Source: a virus. From it: a stretch of 37,084 bases of DNA. Under the pieces are notes generated by a model. That model ran no database searches. It was not told the origin of the DNA and saw only the letters and a program-made list of their open reading frames with translations. The position numbers and the translations under genes were made by a program. This document shows positions 1 to 8,800 of the stretch, in pieces. The stretch lies in IMG/VR virus record IMGVR_UViG_3300020213_000065, positions 1 through 37,084 of that record. One strand, written 5' to 3'. Position 1 is the first letter of the stretch; each line of letters starts with the position of its first letter.

Positions 1-237
1 AAAACCGCTATATGGGGATATTATAATCTTCCTATTAAAACAGTTACAGACATAAATAGTATTCTTACACAACAACAGCAACAACTTCACAAGACTAACT
101 CTCAACCATTACCAAAGTTTGACTATATGAGAAGTAAGGACATACACCCAGAAGCACTTGGGAAATTCAATTTACAAGCAAGGAGAAGCATTACCCCACA
201 AGGTTTTGCACAAGCATTTTATAAAGCTAATACTTAA
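1..237 (+). CDS. C-terminal part of an unidentified protein (5' end outside window)
   Basis: The first frame is open from base 1 to a TAA at 235-237 and gives 78 residues. It has a glutamine run (five Q near residues 24-28) and a basic, polar tail ending FYKANT. I recognise no domain. It lies directly upstream of small early-type genes, and the window's other end begins a replication-initiator-like gene, so it may belong to a replication module, but that is inference from position only. The stop codon is part of a repeated initiation element shared with the junction at 755-774. Confidence 0.6.
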   Translation, partial: KTAIWGYYNLPIKTVTDINSILTQQQQQLHKTNSQPLPKFDYMRSKDIHPEALGKFNLQARRSITPQGFAQAFYKANT

Positions 238-253
238 ATAAACCTTTACTTAT
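234..253 (+). promoter_or_regulatory. Repeated translation-start element, copy 1
   Basis: The 20 bases before the ATG at 254 follow the pattern TTAAMTAAACCYTTACTTMT. They match the 20 bases before the ATG at 775 at all but three positions, and both copies continue into ATGAAAA. Each copy contains the stop codon of the gene upstream and lacks a Shine-Dalgarno match. It may be a start-site signal or a site acted on by a phage regulator; the function is unknown. Confidence 0.45.
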
Positions 254-595
254 ATGAAAAGAGAAATAATAATACCAATCCTAAACGATGAGTATAAAGT
301 GATTGTTTGCTGGGGTACTCCTGAGAAAATTAAAAAAGTAATGAAGTCATGGGGGCATCAACAACAAGATGTAGCAGGAGAGGTTGAGGATAGACGGGGT
401 GTGTGTTTCTATACTAAAGGCTGTCATCCGTTAATAGCTATGCCAAGAAAACCAAAAACACCTACTGAAATTGGAACTTTAGCTCACGAGTCTGTTCATG
501 CCATAGAGTATATATTTAATGCTATATCTGAGCCTACTAGAGGTGAGTTGTTTGCACATAGCGTAGGAGCTGTAGTAAGGGGGGCGTTAAAATAA
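254..595 (+). CDS. Small putative zinc metallopeptidase-like phage protein
   Basis: The 113-residue product contains an HExxH zinc-binding signature (AHESVHAIEY, near residues 78-87) followed about 18 residues later by an acidic ELFAHSVG segment that could supply the third ligand. This arrangement resembles a family of small phage proteins with HEAWH followed by E-x-x-AYHLG, which are seen in many tailed phages without a settled function. It could act as a peptidase or only as a metal-binding accessory protein. No signal peptide or membrane segment is visible. The gene starts right after the repeated initiation element and is followed one base later by the next small gene. Confidence 0.6.
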   Translation: MKREIIIPILNDEYKVIVCWGTPEKIKKVMKSWGHQQQDVAGEVEDRRGVCFYTKGCHPLIAMPRKPKTPTEIGTLAHESVHAIEYIFNAISEPTRGELFAHSVGAVVRGALK

Positions 596-596
596 T

Positions 597-758
597 ATGT
601 TTTATCCATATATAGAAAAACAAGGAATTAAACAATGGTTGCTAAATACATTCACACCTAGTATGTGGTTTAGACCTAAAGATTGTGAATGTAGCTGGCA
701 GATATTTCAAGGTAAACTAATGTGGATAATTCTAGGCTTCTGTCCTAGGCATGATTAA
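597..758 (+). CDS. Small hypothetical protein, 53 residues
   Basis: An ATG one base after the upstream stop opens a 53-codon frame ending at TAA 756-758. The product is rich in Trp and aromatic residues (about four Trp) and has a DCEC motif near residue 30 plus a Cys close to the C-terminus (GFCPRHD), which suggests a small metal-binding fold. The start lies in an AAAATAATATG context that recurs at 961 and 36781. No family is recognised. The tight spacing and the fact that its stop forms part of the next gene's initiation element support a real gene. Confidence 0.5.
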   Translation: MFYPYIEKQGIKQWLLNTFTPSMWFRPKDCECSWQIFQGKLMWIILGFCPRHD

Positions 759-774
759 CTAAACCCTTACTTCT
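755..774 (+). promoter_or_regulatory. Repeated translation-start element, copy 2
   Basis: Second copy of the pattern TTAAMTAAACCYTTACTTMT, directly before ATG 775. It differs from copy 1 (234-253) at three positions and again overlaps the upstream stop codon. No Shine-Dalgarno sequence is present in either copy. Confidence 0.45.
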
Positions 775-972
775 ATGAAAACAAACACAATTGGTAAGAC
801 TTGTTGGGAAGCGAGCAAAAAAGAGACAATTAATCCTCAGTTTGAAGATCTCAGGACTACTGTTGCTGAAGATGCTGATTTTATTGTTCTCCGTATATAT
901 AAAAAACATGCAGAGACAATAATAACCACTCCAAGCACCAAGATATCCATTGAGATCACTAAAATAATATGA
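775..972 (+). CDS. Small hypothetical protein, 65 residues
   Basis: A 65-residue soluble, polar protein with no recognised domain. It follows the second copy of the repeated initiation element, and its TGA overlaps the ATG of the small terminase gene (ATGA at 969-972), so the two are probably translationally coupled. Its position suggests an early or packaging-associated accessory protein, but nothing in the sequence defines a role. Confidence 0.5.
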   Translation: MKTNTIGKTCWEASKKETINPQFEDLRTTVAEDADFIVLRIYKKHAETIITTPSTKISIEITKII

Positions 973-1421
973 CAGCTAAACAAAACACAACCACACAGCA
1001 ACTTAAACAAAAGAAGATTAAATTCCTTAAATATTTTAGTGAAGTTCCAGTACAGAAGTTAGCAGCAGCACACATCGGAATGAACGAAGATTCCGTTAGT
1101 AGATGGAAAAAAGACGATAAGGAGTTTGCGGAGAAAGTCGAACGCACAAAAGCTGAGTGGGTATTAAAAAACGTGAGAGAGGTAAAAGACAAGCAGTGGT
1201 TACTAGAGAAACTAACAAGAGAACACTTCGGAAAGGAGGAGACACCAAGTAGTAATACATTTGAACAGAACAATTACTACAACTTAACAGATGAACAACT
1301 TAGACAAGTCATTGACGCCAAACTCAGAAAGCTTGGCCTTACTGGAAGCGATATCATTAATGGAGAACAGGATGGCACAGAACCCGCTGAAGTACTCGAA
1401 GGCACACAGCAAACAGACTGA
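969..1421 (+). CDS. terS: Terminase small subunit (putative)
   Basis: A 150-residue protein directly upstream of the large terminase. The N-terminal third (LAAAHIGMNEDSVSRWKKDD, residues about 30-50) is a helix-turn-helix of the kind small terminases use to bind the packaging site. It is followed by charged helices (residues 50-85) that would form the oligomerisation core, and a polar C-terminal tail. Length and gene order fit the TerS family, and the assignment rests on HTH plus context rather than a strict sequence signature. It starts in an ATGA overlap with the preceding gene and overlaps the start of the large subunit by about 50 bases. Confidence 0.75.
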   Translation: MTAKQNTTTQQLKQKKIKFLKYFSEVPVQKLAAAHIGMNEDSVSRWKKDDKEFAEKVERTKAEWVLKNVREVKDKQWLLEKLTREHFGKEETPSSNTFEQNNYYNLTDEQLRQVIDAKLRKLGLTGSDIINGEQDGTEPAEVLEGTQQTD

Positions 1422-3687
1422 GTTCTTTGCTTCAGACAAGCCCATTAGGGTGCTCTTTTGGGGCAACAGGGTGGGTAAATGTTTACCTCTAGATGCCCCT
1501 ATTTTTATGGCTGACGGTTCAAAAAAGCAACTTGGTGATATAAAAGAAAAAGATAAGGTGCTAGCGGTAGATCTAGTCACATTAAAAACGGTTGAATCCG
1601 AAGTGTTAGAGATTAGTAGAGCAGGAAAGAAAACTGTATATCGATTTATTTTTGAAGATGGCGGAGAAGTTATTGCCTCAGAAGAACATGAGTTTCCTGT
1701 TAGGTTCGGAAGCGGCAAGCCAATTATTAAGAGGCGTGTTAGAGCTTTTCGTGACAGGAAGGTAAGCGTATCAAAAAAAACAAGATTTATATCTCCTCTA
1801 GAAATTCGGACATACCCTCAAAGCGCGCCGTTTATTGACCCTTACTTGTTGGGATTTCTTCTCGGTGATGGTTGTATCTCAAAACAAAGCATTCGTTTTA
1901 CTTGCGCTCAGCCCGATATACTTGAAAGAGTAAGCACAATTTTACTAAAAAATAATTTTGGTATAACTAAAATAGGAAAGTTTGATTATCACATTACAGA
2001 TAAGTTGTGGAAACCTACAAAAAGTCATAGGCTTAAAATCTTATTGTCAACTTATAACTTAAATGTTGATAGTCACCACAAATTTATTCCTAAAGTTTGT
2101 TTTAGCTGGAATAGAAGTAATAGGCTTTTGTTACTGTCAGGTCTAATTGATACAGACGGGTCATTAAAAGAGTATGTTACTGTATCTGACCTATTGGCTG
2201 ATGACTTTCGCAGACTTGTATCTTCGGTTGGAGGTAGGTCAAACATTAAGCATTATCAAACGAAGAACCGTATTTATTGGAGATTAAACGAGTTGTTGCC
2301 ATTAAGTGCTGATTATAAACAAATGATAAGTAAAAGACAGCCACTTTATACAGATAGAATTGTTAGGTCTGTTGAGGTTGTTGGTGAGGTTGAGTGTGGG
2401 GATATTACTATTGCTCATAAGGATCATGTTTTTATATCTTATGACAGCGTTATTACTGGTAATACAGAAGGGTGTGCTCAAGAGGTAGTGCGCTATGCTT
2501 TAGCAGATAAACCCAATGTTCATGCACCTATTGAGATATGGTGTGCATGTCCATCATACGATGTGCAGAAGGAAACTACCCAAAAGAAATTAGAGAGATA
2601 TATCCCTAAAGATGCCATAGACGGAAATCCTGTCTACATCAAATCTGGTACATGGGGGGAGATAAAGCTTAAGAACGGCACAAGGATTAACTTTAAATCA
2701 TATGAACAAGGCAGAGAGAAGTTTCAGGGAGCAGGGAAGAGATTAATATGGTTTGATGAAGAACCACCTAAGGATATCTGGGAAGAGTGTGTAGTGAGAC
2801 AAGAAGCAGGACAGCCGCTAGATATCATCATGTCAATGACACCCATTAAGGGTATGACTTGGGTCTATGATGACTTATTTATGCAAACAGGCAGAGAAGA
2901 TCTATTTATCTCTGAGGCCTCTTGGGACGATAACCCGTGGCTCACTGACAGACAAAAGGAGCTGATGGCTGCTAACCTTTCAGATGAAGCAGTGGAGGTA
3001 AGGCGTTTTGGTAAGTTTGTTAAAAGGGTAGGGCTTGTTTGTAACTGGTGGGATAGAGAGAAAAACCTAATGGAGTATGACGTAACCCCACCATATGACT
3101 ACTATGAAGTATTAGACGGTGGGTTTTCTGATCCAGCAGCATGGTTACTTTTAGGTGTTGATAATGACGGAGATTTGCATGTTGTTGATGGATTTAGAGA
3201 GAAGGGGTTATCTGATGGGGAGATTGTTTCCAGACGGAATCAAAAGAGTACAGGTCTAAGAATCATCAAAGGATGGGTAGATTATCCAGATGAGAGATTA
3301 CAGGGCAATCTCCAGAAGCTGGGGATGAGTCTTGAGCGTGTAGAGAAGGTAGTTGGTGATACGCAGGGTTGGGATGAGCTTGTAGCTGAGAAGTTAGCAG
3401 AATATGGAAAGATGCAAAGAGGAACAGGCAAGCCAAGGTTGTTCATCAATAGAAAGCTTGACTGGTTAATCCAAGAGATAGAAAACCTTACCTGGTTAGA
3501 GATTAAGAGGCAGGGGGCGAGCGGGATAGAGATAGTCCCTAAGTGGGACGATCATAGAAGATTTGGACACCACTTCGATGGATTAAGAGCTCTTGGCTAT
3601 TTCGTAACCTCGTTTACTAAAAAGTCCGATGATACAAGCAAGGTAGCTACAACCAACAGGCAGATGCAGAGCAAGTGGAGTATTTAG
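1372..3687 (+). CDS. terL: Terminase large subunit, interrupted by an intein
   Basis: This is the ATPase/nuclease that packages DNA. The P-loop reads GNRVGK then, after a 328-residue intein, T-E-G, so the intein splits Walker A between Lys and Thr. Walker B is IWFDEEPP and the coupling motif lies in MSMTPIKG. The RNase H-like nuclease has acidic residues in LDGGFSDPA, VGDTQGWDE and HHFDGLRALGY. The precursor is 771 residues and the spliced protein would be about 443, a normal TerL size. I chose ATG 1372 because GGAG lies 6 bases upstream and because the in-frame ATG at 1291 would overlap terS by 131 bases; ATG 1360 is another option. The intein must be removed for activity, because the P-loop is otherwise broken. 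Confidence 0.92.
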   Translation: MAQNPLKYSKAHSKQTEFFASDKPIRVLFWGNRVGKCLPLDAPIFMADGSKKQLGDIKEKDKVLAVDLVTLKTVESEVLEISRAGKKTVYRFIFEDGGEVIASEEHEFPVRFGSGKPIIKRRVRAFRDRKVSVSKKTRFISPLEIRTYPQSAPFIDPYLLGFLLGDGCISKQSIRFTCAQPDILERVSTILLKNNFGITKIGKFDYHITDKLWKPTKSHRLKILLSTYNLNVDSHHKFIPKVCFSWNRSNRLLLLSGLIDTDGSLKEYVTVSDLLADDFRRLVSSVGGRSNIKHYQTKNRIYWRLNELLPLSADYKQMISKRQPLYTDRIVRSVEVVGEVECGDITIAHKDHVFISYDSVITGNTEGCAQEVVRYALADKPNVHAPIEIWCACPSYDVQKETTQKKLERYIPKDAIDGNPVYIKSGTWGEIKLKNGTRINFKSYEQGREKFQGAGKRLIWFDEEPPKDIWEECVVRQEAGQPLDIIMSMTPIKGMTWVYDDLFMQTGREDLFISEASWDDNPWLTDRQKELMAANLSDEAVEVRRFGKFVKRVGLVCNWWDREKNLMEYDVTPPYDYYEVLDGGFSDPAAWLLLGVDNDGDLHVVDGFREKGLSDGEIVSRRNQKSTGLRIIKGWVDYPDERLQGNLQKLGMSLERVEKVVGDTQGWDELVAEKLAEYGKMQRGTGKPRLFINRKLDWLIQEIENLTWLEIKRQGASGIEIVPKWDDHRRFGHHFDGLRALGYFVTSFTKKSDDTSKVATTNRQMQSKWSI
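1480..2463 (+). mobile_element. LAGLIDADG intein in the terminase P-loop
   Basis: This is a 328-residue in-frame insertion from Cys (TGT 1480) to Asn (AAT 2461-2463), with Thr as the first downstream extein residue. Block A is CLPLDAPIFMADGS, block B carries the conserved His in ASEEHEF, and the C-terminal blocks are ECGDITIAHKDHVFIS and SVITGN. Two LAGLIDADG helices are visible, LLGFLLGDG at intein residues about 123-131 and LLSGLIDTDGS at about 219-229, so a homing endonuclease domain is present. The penultimate residue is Gly instead of the usual His, and block B lacks the usual Thr; both are uncommon but known to be tolerated in some inteins. Boundaries are exact because removal restores GNRVGKT. 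Confidence 0.92.
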
Positions 3688-3734
3688 CTACTCACCTCCA
3701 CCATCATCATGGTCATCGTAAGTAGGCTGGATCA

Positions 3735-3761
3735 AATACTTAGCCCATTATGGGCTGTATT
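3735..3761 (+). terminator. Hairpin after the terminase gene, possible terminator
   Basis: AATAC, AGCCC, a 5-base loop, GGGCT and GTATT form a 10-pair stem with a two-base bulge on the 5' side. It lies between terL and the first leaderless promoter. There is no clear T run after it, so intrinsic termination is uncertain; it may instead stabilise the terL mRNA end. Confidence 0.4.
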
Positions 3762-3777
3762 ATACCAAAAACAGCTA

Positions 3778-3808
3778 TTGATAACCTCTTCTCCTACTAA
3801 ACTACACT
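3778..3808 (+). promoter_or_regulatory. Late phage promoter, copy 1 (leaderless)
   Basis: TTGATAACCTCT at 3778 is followed by TACACT at 3803-3808. The gap between TTGATA and the hexamer is 19 bases, and exactly 6 bases separate the hexamer from ATG 3815. The transcript should begin at or next to the start codon. Confidence 0.75.
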
Positions 3809-3814
3809 CTTTCT

Positions 3815-5080
3815 ATGGCCAATGTGTTCGGTTATAACATCAATAATCCAGTTACAGGTAGTTCTAATCCATTTGAGTTTGGTGTTTCAGAGGGTATTGC
3901 TGGTGCTATAGGTAGACCAACAAATGACCTTATCCCTAATAATGTCCAGAATACAATAGCTAGAGCTAATCCCGTAGCAGGAGCTGTGAACTTAGGCTCT
4001 AAAGGAGCACAAAGCTTCAAGTCAGCTCCTACCAGAACCTCAGGGGTATTAGGCACAGCAACTAGTAGTGGAGGGAGTGGTGCAACACCAGGATCAAATC
4101 CAGGGCCAAACCCTAATCAGGGGATGAGCTTTGATGATGTATATAAAAAGTATTATCAAGGATGGGACAGAGCCGCAGCAGAGCCAGATTTTAAGGCAAC
4201 AGGTGGACCAGCAGCAGCTCGCCAGTCAGGCCCTTCACAAGATGACATTATGCGAGAGATTGAGGGACTATATGGTGGGTCAAACGACTATCTAAACCAA
4301 GCAGAGGGTGCAATCAGAGCAGATTACCCAAACGCTATGGCTGAGGCAGAATCAATCTTTAATACCAACCTTTCCTCTCTGGGTAATTCAAAACAATCAG
4401 CCTTTGATTCACTAACCCAACAGTCCAACAAAGCAACCTCAGCCAAAGAAAACGCTCTAGCAGCGGGTAGAAGACTCTTCCAAGAGCAGCAGATGGGTGC
4501 AAACCAGAGATTTGGTGGTTCATCTTCAGCAGGTCAGGCTTTTTCAGAGATTCAAGCTAGAGAACAGGCCAGACAGTTTGGAGAAACAGGGAGACAGCAT
4601 GCAGATATAACTAATCAGATTGAGACTCAAAGAAATAATGTAGAACGAGAGTTCCAGACAGGCAAACTACAGCTTGAACAACAGAAACAGTCAGCCGTTA
4701 GTCAGGCTACCAGAGACTTTCAGAACAAACTACTCCAAATCTCCCAAAACAGGGCACAAATTGGTGAGGCTAAAGCACAAGCAAGACTAGGTGCACTACA
4801 AGAGCTAAGAAACCAGGTCTTTTCTATTGAGCAACAGAACACACAGTTTAATCAACAGTTGTCTATGATGAGAGAACAGGCTAACTTGCAGCTTCAAAAC
4901 TTTGGCCAGTCAGCTTCAGGAGCAACAAGCCAGGCTTCAAGCTTAGTAAGCGGATATAACCCACCGATTACATCTCAATATGGTGCAGGGGCAGGTTTAG
5001 GACAACAGCAACCACAACAACCCCAGATGATGGGTCAGATCTCAACCTCAAGAAGACCTGATGAGTATCAATTTGCTTAG
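3815..5080 (+). CDS. Internal virion / ejection protein, glutamine-rich coiled coil
   Basis: The 421-residue product has a Gly/Asn/Ser-rich N-terminal third and, from about residue 150 to 365, a long helical region very rich in Gln, Glu, Arg and Ala. That region is typical of coiled-coil proteins of the internal core or ejectosome of short-tailed phages. The C-terminus is Gly/Gln-rich and disordered. It is followed by a lytic transglycosylase and a very large protein, the usual company of ejection proteins, so a role in crossing the host envelope during DNA delivery is inferred. No enzymatic motif is visible. It starts leaderlessly from its own late promoter. Confidence 0.55.
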   Translation: MANVFGYNINNPVTGSSNPFEFGVSEGIAGAIGRPTNDLIPNNVQNTIARANPVAGAVNLGSKGAQSFKSAPTRTSGVLGTATSSGGSGATPGSNPGPNPNQGMSFDDVYKKYYQGWDRAAAEPDFKATGGPAAARQSGPSQDDIMREIEGLYGGSNDYLNQAEGAIRADYPNAMAEAESIFNTNLSSLGNSKQSAFDSLTQQSNKATSAKENALAAGRRLFQEQQMGANQRFGGSSSAGQAFSEIQAREQARQFGETGRQHADITNQIETQRNNVEREFQTGKLQLEQQKQSAVSQATRDFQNKLLQISQNRAQIGEAKAQARLGALQELRNQVFSIEQQNTQFNQQLSMMREQANLQLQNFGQSASGATSQASSLVSGYNPPITSQYGAGAGLGQQQPQQPQMMGQISTSRRPDEYQFA

Positions 5081-5083
5081 TCA

Positions 5084-5114
5084 TTGATAACCTCCTTCAT
5101 ATTTAGCATATCGT
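5084..5114 (+). promoter_or_regulatory. Late phage promoter, copy 2 (leaderless)
   Basis: TTGATAACCTCC at 5084 and TATCGT at 5109-5114 are separated by the same 19 bases, with 6 bases to ATG 5121. The motif begins 3 bases after the upstream stop codon. Confidence 0.75.
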
Positions 5115-5120
5115 CTAAGC

Positions 5121-5801
5121 ATGGACCCACGCTTATCGGAAAAGAGCTTAAGAACCGTAATTAGTGCAGCAGTTGAGAGATTTACCCCCAGACAAAACCC
5201 TGTTGAAGCTTTCAAAAACTATATGAATCCTCCAGCACCAGTACTAAAGCCAGGCGGACCATGGAGAGAAGTTAGCCCTACTCAGACACCACAGCCAACA
5301 GCCACACCACAAGCAGTTAGACCTGTATACAAGCCAGTAAAAGGCAAAGGCAGAAACCCGGACTTTCATAAAAAACCGATGACACCTCAAGTACAGCAGG
5401 CGATCCAGGCAGCAGCAGGCGAGTTTGGCGTACCAGATTCCCTTTTGTATGATATAGCCTATTCAGAATCAGGATTCAGGCCCGATGCTAAGAATGAAAC
5501 CCCTGAGGGTAAAGCAGTTGGTGTGCCTGTAGGACTATTCCAGTTTACACCAGGGACATGGAACAATGATTTATATAACTATGCTCAATCCTCAAAGACT
5601 ACAATAAAAGACCTTAACCCAAGAGTAACCCCCAGAGAGGACCCCGTAGCCAATGCCAGGGCAGCAGCTTATCTTATTAAACACGGACAGCTAGCTAAGT
5701 GGGATGCGTCAATTTCTAACTGGGGAAGATTCTATGAAGATGATGAGATAGCAGATTACTATTCACAGTCTCCAGGACACTCTAAAAGGAGAAAGCAATG
5801 A
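5121..5801 (+). CDS. Virion-associated lytic transglycosylase
   Basis: A 226-residue protein with a proline-rich, probably disordered first half (residues about 25-90) and an SLT-type lysozyme-fold domain after it. AYSESGF at residues 113-119 holds the catalytic Glu116, and GLFQFTPGTW at 138-147 is the second signature segment of the family. It would cleave the glycan chain of peptidoglycan between MurNAc and GlcNAc at the infection site. It has no signal peptide, fitting a particle-carried enzyme rather than the endolysin, which is a separate amidase at 32318. Its TGA overlaps the ATG of the giant downstream gene (ATGA, 5798-5801), so both are made from the same transcript. Confidence 0.8.
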   Translation: MDPRLSEKSLRTVISAAVERFTPRQNPVEAFKNYMNPPAPVLKPGGPWREVSPTQTPQPTATPQAVRPVYKPVKGKGRNPDFHKKPMTPQVQQAIQAAAGEFGVPDSLLYDIAYSESGFRPDAKNETPEGKAVGVPVGLFQFTPGTWNNDLYNYAQSSKTTIKDLNPRVTPREDPVANARAAAYLIKHGQLAKWDASISNWGRFYEDDEIADYYSQSPGHSKRRKQ

Positions 5802-8800
5802 ATCCCCTAAGAGATAGATACCTACAAGCAAAAGCTCAGGCAGCAGGACAGGCTATTAATAGTGTTGCGCAAAGAGTTGGTAGCCTACCCCAACAGTTCC
5901 AGGCATTAGGTCAGTTATTTAACCAGGGGTTTCAGGACAAGACACCTATTAAACAAAGAATTGCCAATAACAGGCCGTATATAGAACAACAGGTTGCAGC
6001 ACCAGCCACGAGAGCTGTAAATAACTTCATAGATAGAGTTCCTAACATTTTTTTAGGCCCTACAGCACCACTTGCTAGACCTGCTATGAAGTTTGTAGCA
6101 GAAAGTGGGATCGATCAGCTAACAGGTGCATCTGCTCTTAGAGGAATGGAAGCTTTAACTAGTAGAGACAGACAAAAGGAGCTATATAACCAAGGACCAT
6201 TAGGGGTTGCAGGTGGAGTCAGTGATGTAGCAGGGCTTATACCCTTTGTGCCAGCAAGGCTCAAGGTCACACCAGGCCTTACAAAAGGAGTAGCTAAGCT
6301 TACCAACGGAAAAGCAGCCAAATTAATATCTAAGATCCCAGAAAGGATTGATCCTCTACTAAAGGAGACAGTAGGGATTAAGTTAAAGAGAGAAGTTCCT
6401 CTAGCCAAACAATTAACAAAATCGATCCTTGAAACACCGCAGCAAGTCCAATTAGGATTGCAGCTATCCCAGCAAGGGCAACAATCAATTCGTAGTATGC
6501 CAGCAGGGGGTTCTTTTGGTTCATCTGAAAAGATTATATCGCAAGTGCCTAATCCAACAGATCCATACTTTAACGTTAACAAGCTGAAGATCGGTAAAAA
6601 AGGGAAGGCACAGGTAGCTAAGGTAGTTGAAGAGGTCAAACCACAGATAGAACAGCTTGTTGGAACAAAACTATCTAACAAAGAAGCGGTAAACCTTGCA
6701 AATAACTCAGCAAGCCTCTTACACAAGACTGTTACAAGGCAGGAAACCCTAGCTTGGGAAGCAAAGATGTTAAAAGCAAGGCAACTACTGGCAGATCAGG
6801 CACAAAATGGGGCCGTAACTCAAGAGTATATAGATAATTTACTAGCTATTAAGTCTCAGGGTACAGACATAGCCAGAAAACTACAATCTCTAGGGGTTGG
6901 GGCTGACCCACAAACTATAACAGCAAAGCAAGCGATCTTAGAATCGGTCCTTAAGCTTAATTTAAACACAGATGAGATCTTAAGAGCTGCAAAAGGCGTT
7001 GATTTTAACGACTTGAGGCAGGCAACAGAGTTTTATAGGAAGTTTATTGCTCCAACCAAGGAGGACTGGCTGGATTTAGTTAGATACAACTCAATGCTTT
7101 CATCTCCTAATACCCACATTATTAACACATCCTCTAATTTTCAGGGTACAGGGATAGTTGCACCGATAGAGAAGACATTGCTGGGTGGTGTGGATTTTCT
7201 TAAGTCTACTGTTACAGGTGCACCAAGGCAGTACAAGACAGGCGAAGGGCTAGCTTATGCTAAGGGATACTACTCAAACCTAAGAAACGCCTCTCATAGA
7301 TTCTCTGAGGTTATGACAGGCAAGAGAATGAATATGAATCCAGACCTTAGGAAGATTCCCTTAACTACAGGTGGTACGAAAAGACAGGTGGAAAACGTTC
7401 TATCCTTTCCCTTAAGGCTTCTGGAGGGTATGGATCAGTTCTTTACTACCCTTACAGAGGCTGGAGTCAACCGTTCTTTAGGGTACAGACAATCAAAAGG
7501 GATAAAGGTATTAACTCCAGGTATTAAAGCTCAACAAGAGGCTGCACAGAGGCTATTTAGGGGGGAACTCAGCCCTGAGGGGCAAGGCTATGTGTTGGGT
7601 GTTCTGGATGCAGGAGCTAATGTTATAATGGCTTTCAGGAATCACGACAACCCAGTTGTTAGGACAATAGCAAAGTACACTCTGCCGTTTGTTATGACTC
7701 CTACCAATATCGCCAAGCAGGCGGCGGAGTATACGCCCTTAGGTTTCTCAACAATGGTTGGGGCCTCAAATAAGGCTGAGCAGTTCACAAAAGCACTAAT
7801 GGGGACATCTATTGCATTGGGTGCTGCAACACTTCTTGCTAGTGACAGGTTAAGCTGGGCTGAGCCAACTGACGCAAAGAAGAGAAACGCCTATAGAGCA
7901 GCAGGACTACAACCATATTCTGTAAAGATCGGTAACAAGTGGGTATCATATTCAAAGCTTCACCCTGCAGTAGCTTTTAACTTAGCAATTGTAGCAGCGC
8001 TAAGGGATGCAAACGATAACCAAAGGCTTGGAGATGGGGAGGTAGAAACTGTCTTAACAGGACTTACTAAATTCGTAAACTTCTTTGCCGATCAATCATA
8101 TGTCAGAAACATAGGCGACTTTGTTGCTTCAACTAAGGGGGATGTCGAAGGGCCTACAAGATACCTCTCAAACTATGCTCAACAGAATATCCCCTTCAGA
8201 GCCTTGATGGGTTGGGTAGCAAGACTTACTGATCCTTATCAAAGACAGGTAGATCATGATGGAGCCATCCTGGAAAAACAGCTACAACAGCTAGCAACAC
8301 AGATTCCTCTACTATCTCAAACTGTACCAGCCAGAGCAGATGTGTTCGGCCAGCCTATTGAAAATCAGAACAGAGGATTAAACGCCTTTTCCCCTGCGAG
8401 GGTGACTACAGAAGAACCCAATAACAAGGCTATATATGATGGAATGGTAGAAAAGTCCAGAGAAACAAAGATGGTTAATGATGTTAAAAAGCAGTTAATG
8501 GGCGGGGCAGAGCTTGACTCTTCTGGTTTCCCCCAAGGGAGCATTGTTTCAGGAGATGGGTTAGCATCACCAGACGATCAACAGACACCACAAGGCAACA
8601 CAAGCTTCAATATAGGCGGGGTTGAGACCCCTGGTGTTGTTGTAGGCAAGAAGTTTGTATATATGGATGAGGAGTCAGGCGAGGTTAAATCCACAACTGT
8701 CTCAGCTCTCAAACAAAAAGAGCTTTCGTACGATAAAGAGCTCACAGATGCTCGATATGGACTGTTATCTGAACAGCTAAAAAGAGCCAACGATCCTAAA

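Noticed and set aside
1-237. The partial gene at the start as the end of the truncated gene at 36789 (circular genome)
   Set aside because: Joining the two ends directly places the frame in a reading phase that meets a stop within about 18 codons, so the window is not simply a complete circle cut within this gene.
1291-1371. Early ATG for the large terminase
   Set aside because: It would overlap terS by 131 bases; ATG 1372 has GGAG at the right distance.
959-1718. Minus-strand open frames opposite the terminase genes and similar ones elsewhere
   Set aside because: All are shadows of well-supported + strand genes, with no start context or domain.
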